NCBI GenBank assembly: GCA_021847645.1
Contig: JAJZQG010000060.1
Location: 1-39,514, forward strand
DNA from: Myxococcales bacterium
GTDB lineage: Bacteria > Myxococcota_A > Polyangia > Polyangiales > Polyangiaceae
Direction: 5' to 3'
Length of the DNA: 39,514 bases
A program made the translations under genes and the position numbers. Positions 33,621 to 39,514 of this stretch are shown in pieces. Below the pieces are notes generated by a model. It did not search any database. It saw nothing but the letters and a program-made list of their open reading frames with translations, and was not told where the DNA came from. Numbering within the stretch: the stretch's first letter is position 1; each line of letters begins with the position of its first letter.

Positions 33621-34525
33621 GCCGCATCTTCACCCTCACCATGCTCGCCGAGACGCTGCGCATCTCCGTTCCGTATGCCTGCGCGGCAGTCGCGGGTGTC
33701 TGGAGCGAGCGGGCGGGAGTGGTGAACATCGCCCTCGAAGGCGTGCTGCTGTCCTCGGCGTTCGGCGCAGCAGCCATGACTATCGCGACCGGCAGCCCCA
33801 CGGCCGGAATCCTCGCGGGCGTGCTCACGGGCGTGGCCCTGTCCCTGCTGCACGGCGTCCTGGCTGCCCAATATCGCGTCGACGCCATCGTCAGCGGCAT
33901 CGCCATGAACCTGCTGGCGGCCTCGGGCACGCGATTCCTACTCCGCGCCTTCTACGACAGCTCGTCCAACTCGCCTTCCTATGCAGCGTTCGGCATCGGC
34001 CCCACCGGCGCCTCGGGCATGGACCTGATGGCGCGGGCTCTGCTCGACCCGGTCATGCTGCTGGCGCTGGCGGCCGTGACGGTGACCCCCCTGGTCCTGT
34101 ATCGCACGCGGTTCGGCCTGCGGGTGCGCGCGTGCGGGGAAAACCCTGTAGCGGCGGCGGCGGTCGGAATCCGTGTGGTGCGAGTGCGCCTCGCGGCGCT
34201 GGTGGTGTCCGGCGCGATCGGCGCGCTGGGCGGCATTCACCTGACCTTCGACCAGCATCGTTTCGAGTCGGGCATGAGCGGCGGTCGTGGATTCATCGCC
34301 CTGGCGGCTGTGATCGTGGCCGGCTGGCGAGCCTGGCACGCGGCCCTGGCATGCCTGGCCTTCGCCGCGTTGGAGGCTACCCAGATCCTGCTCCAGGATC
34401 AGAGAAACATCCCCCACGAGCTCGTGCAGATGCTCCCGTACGTGGCAACACTCGTGATTCTCGCGTTCGCGGCCGGGCGCTCGAGGGCACCCGCGGGACT
34501 GGGCAAGCACGCCACCTGGGGCTGA
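33617..34525 (+). CDS. ABC transporter permease, YufQ-like
   Basis: A 302-residue second permease of the same family. Key segments: TLRISVPYACAAVAGVWSERAGVVNIALEGVLLSSA, then YRVDAIVSGIAMNLLAASGTRFLLRAFYD and FGLRVRACGENPVAAAAVGI (coupling helix), and LVVSGAIGALGGIHLTFDQHR, with about eight hydrophobic segments. The pairing of a YufP-like and YufQ-like permease with the double ATPase defines a BMP-family importer for nucleosides or purine-like compounds. The expected periplasmic binding lipoprotein (BmpA/PnrA type) is not encoded on either side within the window. Confidence 0.93.
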   Translation: MSRIFTLTMLAETLRISVPYACAAVAGVWSERAGVVNIALEGVLLSSAFGAAAMTIATGSPTAGILAGVLTGVALSLLHGVLAAQYRVDAIVSGIAMNLLAASGTRFLLRAFYDSSSNSPSYAAFGIGPTGASGMDLMARALLDPVMLLALAAVTVTPLVLYRTRFGLRVRACGENPVAAAAVGIRVVRVRLAALVVSGAIGALGGIHLTFDQHRFESGMSGGRGFIALAAVIVAGWRAWHAALACLAFAALEATQILLQDQRNIPHELVQMLPYVATLVILAFAAGRSRAPAGLGKHATWG

Positions 34526-34568
34526 GTCCCCATTCCATTCCTCCAGCGGCTGCCCTATTCTGCCGCCC

Positions 34569-35186
34569 ATGCAACCTGCCGCCATGATACCCGCTCCGCA
34601 AACCGGCCTCGCAGCCGGCCCCTTCGGCCACAGCCGCTACATCATCAAGCGTCCCTTCTTCTCCTTTCTCGGACGCAAGTTCCACGTGTACGGCCCGGAT
34701 GGCTCGCTGTGCATGTTCGTCAAGCACCCGCTGCTCAAGCTCAAGCAGGAGTTCACCGTCTTCACCGACGAATCCGAGACGCGTCCGCTCATCACGCTCA
34801 GGGCCCGTCAGATGATCGCCCTCAACGTGGCCATGGACGTGATCGACCCCAATACGGGCGAGAAGCTGGGAACCATCAAGTCCCGTGGCCTCAAGTCGAT
34901 CCTGCGGGACACCTGGGACATCCTCGATCCTGCCGAGCAGCCGGTGGGACTGCTCCAGGAAGACGGCGCGGCGATGCTGCGACGGTTCTTTCCGATCCTT
35001 CCCAGCAAGCACCACATCGAGCTCAGTGGAGTTCAGGTCGCCACGGTCCGGCAGATCTTCCGATTCTTCATCAAGGAGTTCGAGCTCGACCTGTCGATGG
35101 GCCAGGGCAGGATCGATACGCGCTTTGCGGTGGCCTGCGCCCTGCTGGCCCTCATGCGCGAGACGCAGCGCGAAGCCTCGAGCTGA
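34569..35186 (+). CDS. LURP-one/Tubby-C-like domain protein
   Basis: A 205-residue protein. From about residue 24, YIIKRPFFSFLGRKFHVYGPDGSLCMFVKH, then FTVFTDESETRPLITLRARQMI, NTGEKLGTIKSRGLKSILRDTWDI, and AMLRRFFPILPSKHHIEL follow the LURP-one/phospholipid-scramblase-like fold: a beta-barrel around a central hydrophobic helix. Helix-forming residues ALLALMRETQREA end the protein. Its first ATG is 34569; no strong ribosome site is visible. Function in bacteria is not established. It converges with the GNAT gene with no bases between the two stops. Confidence 0.7.
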   Translation: MQPAAMIPAPQTGLAAGPFGHSRYIIKRPFFSFLGRKFHVYGPDGSLCMFVKHPLLKLKQEFTVFTDESETRPLITLRARQMIALNVAMDVIDPNTGEKLGTIKSRGLKSILRDTWDILDPAEQPVGLLQEDGAAMLRRFFPILPSKHHIELSGVQVATVRQIFRFFIKEFELDLSMGQGRIDTRFAVACALLALMRETQREASS

Positions 35187-35888
35187 TCAGGCCAGTCTCT
35201 CCCGCACGAAGTTCCGGAACTCGTCTCCCGTCCACATCAACCACCGCCCCGGGGCCCAGATCGACCGGACCGGCGCAGCGCCGTCGACCGCGCAGCGCAA
35301 CAGTACTCGCTTCCCCACGTGAAGCGCCCGAACCGCTCCGACCGGCCGAAAGCCATAGCGTAGGTGCGCTCTCAACGACGCAACGTTGGAGACGTGAACG
35401 TCGGACCAGAGCGTCGTGGCGTCCGGGTGAAAGGCCAGCGCTCCGTCGAGCAACTGCTGGAACCTGCCGCGTCCGCGCTCGGAGGGCGGTACGAAGATGT
35501 CGCGGAGCCACAGGCCGTTCGCAGGGATGGTGAGGCCAACGGCCGCCTCGTCGATGAATCGTTCAGGCCCGGTCGCGAGCCAAGCCGTGCACACCGCTCG
35601 GCCGTTCTCGCGCAGCACGTAGAATCGCATGCCATGCCCGAGTCGCGCCTGGAGCCTGGATTTCGGAATCGCCCGCCCCAGCTCGTCGTGAACGTCTTGG
35701 ATGGCCTGGCTCCACTCCGCGTATTCCTCGAGCCCGACCGGCCGCGGAGAGCGCGCCGCAGGCAGCTCCCGGTTCATCAACGTCAGATCGGTCCAGGCAA
35801 GAACCGCCGTCGGAGTCCGCTCCACGATCCGCGTCCACAACCTCTCTCGGGTTCCCGTCCCGTTCGTGCTCTCCCACACCCGGTTCAC
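35187..35888 (-). CDS. GNAT-family acetyltransferase
   Basis: A 233-residue protein with a C-terminal GNAT fold. FYVLRENGRAVCTAWLATG is strand beta2-3, LWLRDIFVPPSERGRGRFQQLLDGAL is the conserved motif A with the Arg-rich RGRGR acetyl-CoA loop, and WSDVHVSNVASLRAHLRYGFRPVGAVRALHV is motif B with the NxxSxrxhxryGF signature. The start at 35888 is GTG with AAGGAGAGG upstream; ATG 35918 and ATG 35981 are further in-frame possibilities lacking such sites. The N-terminal 100 residues are helical with no clear family. The substrate is unknown. Confidence 0.8.
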   Translation of the reverse strand: MNRVWESTNGTGTRERLWTRIVERTPTAVLAWTDLTLMNRELPAARSPRPVGLEEYAEWSQAIQDVHDELGRAIPKSRLQARLGHGMRFYVLRENGRAVCTAWLATGPERFIDEAAVGLTIPANGLWLRDIFVPPSERGRGRFQQLLDGALAFHPDATTLWSDVHVSNVASLRAHLRYGFRPVGAVRALHVGKRVLLRCAVDGAAPVRSIWAPGRWLMWTGDEFRNFVRERLA

Positions 35889-36066
35889 TGCGCTGCCTCT
35901 CCTTCCTTCAGCACTCATGCCCAGCCTCGCTCCGAGCGCCACCGGCGCTCCACCGCACGAGCTGTCATCGAAACCCGACATCGCTGCATGCGTGCTGCAT
36001 GTGGCGGGGCCGATCGCTACCGCAAGTGGCGTCGAATCGAATGCGGACGATGTACGAGTGGAGCGC

Positions 36067-36534
36067 TCAGGCCCCGGCGCGTACGCGGCGCGTCATCCAT
36101 GCGGCAAGCGCGAGCACTCCCGCGACGAGCACGCCGGAAAGCGAGCCTGCACCGCGGCCAACGACGGAGCAGCCGACGCCGTCGTCCGAGCGCCCGACGG
36201 GCTCGCCGCTCTGCTGGGCAGCGTCCTCATTCGCCGCGTCGAGCGGCGCGTCGGCGGAGCCGTCCCCCACGCCGCCGTCCGTCGGTACGCCGGCGCACAC
36301 GCCCGCCATGCACGTGTCGTCGACCGTGCTCGGATCGCCGTCGTCGCACGGCGAGCCGTTGGGCAACGCGACGCCTCGGCAGTAGTTGTTCGAGCAGTGG
36401 TCGTTGACGGTGCAGACGTTGTCGTCGGTGCAGGGGTCGGAGCAGACCTGTGCGCGAGCCTGCCGCGCGGCGGAGCCGATCAGCATCGCGCAGGCGACGA
36501 TGGTCAGCCCCGCAGCGCGGCCACGCGCGGTCAC
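36067..36534 (-). CDS. Secreted Cys-rich protein with MYXO-CTERM-like signal
   Basis: A 155-residue exported protein. Signal peptide: GLTIVACAMLIGSAARQARA, then VCSDPCTDDNVCTVNDHCSN and NYCRGVALPNGSPCDDGDPS with seven or more Cys, similar to disulfide-rich calcium-type or EGF-like bacterial repeats (DxxCTxxDxCxxGxC). An Asp/Ala/Ser-rich linker follows. The end GVGCSVVGRGAGSLSGVLVA, then GVLALAAWMTRRVRAGA has the MYXO-CTERM plan: Cys, helix, basic end. This signal is expected to be cut, leaving the protein attached to the cell surface. The start is GTG at 36534, with AAGGAG five bases away, overlapping the DUF362 stop as ATGTGA. The two genes should be co-translated. Confidence 0.78.
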   Translation of the reverse strand: MTARGRAAGLTIVACAMLIGSAARQARAQVCSDPCTDDNVCTVNDHCSNNYCRGVALPNGSPCDDGDPSTVDDTCMAGVCAGVPTDGGVGDGSADAPLDAANEDAAQQSGEPVGRSDDGVGCSVVGRGAGSLSGVLVAGVLALAAWMTRRVRAGA

Positions 36535-37823
36535 ATGTGCTCCTTGCGCTCGGCCCTGCGGCGCTTCCACGCGCCGACCTCGGGCGATTCGGCCACGGCC
36601 TCGCCGATGAGCTTCATGCCTTGCAGGAAGTGCGACACGCCAATGCGCACCAGCTCCGGGCTGGCCTGCCCCACGTCCGGATAGCCCTTTCCTTCGGCGT
36701 CCGTCGGCACGTGTCCCCAGTTCGCGAACAAGCGCCCCCAATCGCTCTCGAGCACGTCCTGGATGTGCTTCTGGCCGAGGAAGGGATACCAGAACATGTC
36801 GTGGTAGGTAACCGATGCCACGTAGGCCCAGGGCGCCAGCCACGTCTTGAGCGACCACTCGACCGGCTTCTTCAGCGGCCCCCAATAGATGCGGTGCTGG
36901 TTGCGCGAGGCGAACGTCATGTGCTTGAACGGTCCCTCGAAGTTCCAGTTCATCTCGGCGGCTTCCTTGTCGCCCACGATCTCGATGTCCCGCGGGTCGC
37001 CGCAGCCCAATCCCTGCTCATGGGCCACCCGCACGAACTTCAGATCCCGTAGCGGATCGTAGCCCATCAGCTTCGCCGCCACCGCGTCGATCGCCACCTG
37101 GTCCGAGGACGCCAGGATCACGTTCTTCACGTGGGGGATCATGCACCGCGGCCCCGGGCCGTCGCCGGCGAACGTGCCGTCCATGACCGCGAACACGCCG
37201 CGGAAGATCTTCTTCTGGATCATGAGCAGGTCGACGAGCGTCTCGTGGATTACGGGATGGGTCCAGTGACGGTGCTCGTTGAGCAACCCGCCGAACGCGT
37301 TCTTCATCGCGCCCGTGGTGGTGGTGAAGATATGGGTCTTGACCGTCGGCAGATGGATGATGTTCTCGCCGATGAACCGCTTCGGGATGGAGAAGCCCTT
37401 CGGATACACGTCGTTGAGGACCAGGAACTTGTCGGCCAGATCGCCGACCGCCTCACGCACGTCGATCCACTCCTCGCCCTCGTACAGGTGCACGTTGCGC
37501 AGCCCGTGGGCTTGGATCACGTCCAGTTGCTTGTTCTCCCGCTCTCCCAGGTGCGCGTCGATCACCACCGTACGGTTGTGGCAGCCGTGGATCAAATCCT
37601 GCGAGTAGCCGTCCTGCTTCATCGCCCGGATCACGCCTTCCAGCTGCCAGGGCGTCGTGGACGACGCCGGGTAGAAGAAGTGCCAGGAGATGTTGATCTT
37701 CAACGCCGTGTCCGCGTCCTTCGCGATGACGTCCTGGTAGCCCGCCAGGTTCATGGCCTCGTGGTAGTCGGCCAATACCGTCGCAGGACTGGTTCGGAGA
37801 ATGGCAACCTTGGGTCGCGTCAT
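36531..37823 (-). CDS. DUF362 protein
   Basis: A 430-residue protein of the DUF362 family. Recognisable blocks: MTRPKVAILRTSPATVL, ADTALKINISWHFFYPASST, LPTVKTHIFTTTTGAMKNAFGG (the strongly conserved KTH...KN region), and DQVAIDAVAAKLMGYDP. The C-terminal 150 residues extend beyond the domain and include WTWLAPWAYVASVTYH-like aromatic stretches that may be membrane associated. No ferredoxin Cys motifs occur, unlike many DUF362 members. The role is unknown. The start at 37823 is preceded by an A/G-rich stretch. Upstream DNA (37824-38039) is shared with the divergent ExbB/D-like gene. Confidence 0.85.
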   Translation of the reverse strand: MTRPKVAILRTSPATVLADYHEAMNLAGYQDVIAKDADTALKINISWHFFYPASSTTPWQLEGVIRAMKQDGYSQDLIHGCHNRTVVIDAHLGERENKQLDVIQAHGLRNVHLYEGEEWIDVREAVGDLADKFLVLNDVYPKGFSIPKRFIGENIIHLPTVKTHIFTTTTGAMKNAFGGLLNEHRHWTHPVIHETLVDLLMIQKKIFRGVFAVMDGTFAGDGPGPRCMIPHVKNVILASSDQVAIDAVAAKLMGYDPLRDLKFVRVAHEQGLGCGDPRDIEIVGDKEAAEMNWNFEGPFKHMTFASRNQHRIYWGPLKKPVEWSLKTWLAPWAYVASVTYHDMFWYPFLGQKHIQDVLESDWGRLFANWGHVPTDAEGKGYPDVGQASPELVRIGVSHFLQGMKLIGEAVAESPEVGAWKRRRAERKEHM

Positions 37824-38039
37824 GACTCTCTCTTCTCTCGTGGGATTCCACGTCCTTGAGCCGTCAACGGGTCCCGGGACGGGGCGCCGCGAATCGCGCG
37901 CGCGACCGGTGGTCTACCGCACCCCGTCGCCCCCGTCCATGCGGTCGACGTGAAGATTGCGTGGAGAGTCCGGCGGTGCAGACCACGCTGGCCGGCTCGC
38001 AGAGCATAGACCCAGAAAGATGTGGTACCTTGCGGCGCA

Positions 38040-39395
38040 ATGGAGCTACCAGACAATCGGGGCAAGGGCGCTGCTACACTCTTTGCGGTCGCAGCCACGG
38101 CCGGCCATCTCGCGCTGCTCGTGTTGGCAGCCATCGGCGCCTTCGCGATCGCGGGCAATCGTCTGTGGATGATGATCCACGACGCCGGCTGGTTCGTCTG
38201 GCTGCTCATCCCCGGCTCCTTGCTCGGCATGCTGGTGCTGGTCGGTGTCGGCATCTGGTTCGCCCGACGAGCTGACTCCTGGTCCTGGGTTCCCATCGTC
38301 CCCCCTGCCCTGCTCATGCTCACCGCCGTCGCCGGCGTGTTCTACTCCATGATGCGGGTGGAGACCGCTATCAGCGGCGAATCGATCGACCCGTCCCAGA
38401 AGGCCACGATCCTCGCGGAGGGGATGGCCGAATCGCTGAATCTCACCTTGTTCGGCGGCCTGCTCGCGATGATGCTCGCATGCTCCGCAGCCACGATCCT
38501 GGCCGCACGCGCCCTGGCTCGCGTGGGAACGAAGCGCGTGGGCGCCGCCGCGGGCGCCGCCGCGATCCTGGGCATTCTCTCGCTGCTGGCCGTCACCCTC
38601 GCCCGCTTCGTCTGGCCGGCCCTGGGCGCGTCCCTCCCGTTCGGCATCTTCCCCGCCCTGGTCGGCATCGTGTCCATCACCGTCGCATCCCTGTCGCTTA
38701 CGGGCCCGCGCGAGGGCCTCGACAATCCGGCCGGCGCACTCGGCGACTCGATGGTTGCCGCGCTCTGCGCCCTCGCCGGCGTCGGCATGGCGGCCGTGGC
38801 CGTGCGGGCACACTTGACCATCACTGCCTTCTCCGCCGCGGCCCTGCTCGCTCCCGCGCAAAAACAGCACCTGCTGTCCGCCGGCTGGACCGAAGCCACA
38901 CACGCAGGCCAGGCCCACTTGCTGTTCGCCGCACCCGTCGCGCTCGCCATGCTCGGACCCCTCGGCATGCGCCTGGTCTACCTCGGCCGCGCTCTGGTGC
39001 GGACCGGAGGAGGCGTGCTCGGCGTCCTTTTCGCCGCCGGCGTTTCCACCGTCGTCCCGTGGATCCAAATGGACAAGCTGGGGGGCACTCTTGCGCGCAT
39101 GTCCGACTTCCCCCTCCCCGCCGACGTGTCCCTCCCGGTGGCCAGCCAGCCGGCGCGCCTCGAGCGAGCATCCGGCTCGTGGGTCTGGCTCGGACGCGAC
39201 ACCGTCGCCGCGGGCCACACCGAGGTCGGCAAGGCCGCTCAGCTCGACACGGACCAGGGTTGCGCAACAGTCACCTCCGCCCTCGAACCCGACCTGCGCT
39301 ACACGCAAAGCGTGGACATCGGCGCCGATGCTTCGACCCCCTACCGTCGTCTGGCCTGCGTCGCAGCCTTTCTGACCGCAGGCGGCTCCCCATAG
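38040..39395 (+). CDS. Polytopic protein with ExbB-like and ExbD-like parts
   Basis: A 451-residue membrane protein. RLWMMIHDAGWFVWLLIPGS, then LLGMLVLVGVGIWFARR (about 41-77), resembles the first helix of ExbB/TolQ/MotA-type channels. TILAEGMAESLNLTLFGGLL (about 123-142) resembles the ExbB motif GxAEAL...TAxGL. Several further helices follow to about 330. The last 25 residues, SVDIGADASTPYRRLACVA and AFLTAGGSP, resemble the ExbD/TolR periplasmic domain (VxIRAD...VPY..v..v.d....aG), although the short strand expected after that is missing. A fused proton-channel pair is therefore possible, but each match is local and by eye. ATG 38040 and GTG 38022 are both possible; neither has a strong ribosome site. 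Confidence 0.6.
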   Translation: MELPDNRGKGAATLFAVAATAGHLALLVLAAIGAFAIAGNRLWMMIHDAGWFVWLLIPGSLLGMLVLVGVGIWFARRADSWSWVPIVPPALLMLTAVAGVFYSMMRVETAISGESIDPSQKATILAEGMAESLNLTLFGGLLAMMLACSAATILAARALARVGTKRVGAAAGAAAILGILSLLAVTLARFVWPALGASLPFGIFPALVGIVSITVASLSLTGPREGLDNPAGALGDSMVAALCALAGVGMAAVAVRAHLTITAFSAAALLAPAQKQHLLSAGWTEATHAGQAHLLFAAPVALAMLGPLGMRLVYLGRALVRTGGGVLGVLFAAGVSTVVPWIQMDKLGGTLARMSDFPLPADVSLPVASQPARLERASGSWVWLGRDTVAAGHTEVGKAAQLDTDQGCATVTSALEPDLRYTQSVDIGADASTPYRRLACVAAFLTAGGSP

Positions 39396-39398
39396 GTG

Positions 39399-39514
39399 TT
39401 AAGCGAATTCGCACGGGGCTGTCATCATGTCTCGCATGCGCTCAATCTGTCTCGGTCTAGCCTTCGCGTTGGGCCGCTGCAGGTGTGCAACGAACGCTTC
39501 GAGGAACTCGGGAA
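39399..39514 (-). CDS. C-terminal fragment of unknown gene, leaves window
   Basis: On the minus strand a frame enters at the right edge and reads PEFLEAFVAHLQRPNAKARP, RQIERMRDMM and TAPCEFA, then TAA at 39399-39401. It is helical and polar. Its codon use is less strictly GC-rich than its neighbours, and no family is recognised. A competing plus-strand frame from ATG 39427 looks less coding. Confidence 0.35.
   Translation of the reverse strand, partial: PEFLEAFVAHLQRPNAKARPRQIERMRDMMTAPCEFA

Noticed and set aside
39427..39514. Plus-strand start of a lipoprotein-like gene at the right edge
   Set aside because: It begins with an ATG followed by a weakly hydrophobic stretch, but has no ribosome site, and the minus-strand frame in the same bases has better helical protein character.

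Overview
High-GC DNA, very probably from a member of the Myxococcota (order Polyangiales-like). The best lineage marker is a short Cys-rich secreted protein whose C-terminus has the layout of a MYXO-CTERM sorting signal (Cys, hydrophobic helix, Arg cluster; 36067-36534). A Pkn-type Ser/Thr kinase, a PP2C phosphatase, formylglycine-enzyme-like lipoproteins, DCGG-type Cys-rich repeats and many lipoproteins fit the same group. No rRNA, tRNA, CRISPR array or complete mobile element was seen.

Layout. 1-760: decayed C-terminal part of an IS1182-type transposase, then a hexamer repeat and a G-rich 14-bp tandem repeat. 761-1891: lipoprotein with LTxxQ motifs. 2035-9600 (minus strand): a tightly packed eight-gene operon read from a TetR regulator: two HgdB/HgdC-type 2-hydroxyacyl-CoA dehydratase subunits, their BadF/BcrA-type [4Fe-4S] ATPase activator, an unrecognised protein ending in a four-Cys motif, an SCP2-like lipid-binding protein, a CooC-type P-loop ATPase with a CxC motif (frameshifted in this sequence), and a GMC-like FAD oxidoreductase with its own Cys cluster. 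Palindromic TetR-type operators lie just upstream. This is the most interesting part of the window: it looks like an ATP-driven low-potential dehydratase or reductase with unusual accessory proteins.

9733-17696: a glycosyltransferase fused to a type II phosphomannose-isomerase cupin, divergent from an aldo/keto reductase; a DedA membrane protein; an unknown small protein; a CstA/BtsT-family transporter with a YbdD-like tail; and a transmembrane Ser/Thr kinase. 18026-19145: a broken Cys-rich/FGE-like gene abutting the tail of another broken gene. 19216-22736: a YfiM-like protein, an unknown two-helix membrane protein, and an orphan type III secretion SctV-family protein.

23517-30973: an FGE-like lipoprotein, a FIST sensor protein, a PP2C phosphatase, D-Ala-D-Ala ligase (ddl), an SH3-like lipoprotein, a universal stress protein, a DUF2505 protein and a small lipoprotein with a possibly leaderless promoter. 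31048-34525: a three-gene nucleoside-type (BMP-family) ABC importer lacking its binding protein. 34569-39514: a LURP-one/Tubby-like protein, a GNAT acetyltransferase, the MYXO-CTERM protein overlapping a DUF362 protein, a polytopic membrane protein that appears to join ExbB-like and ExbD-like parts, and the tail of a gene leaving the window.

All assignments come from reading translated sequence by eye; no database search was run. Family names are motif-based judgements.
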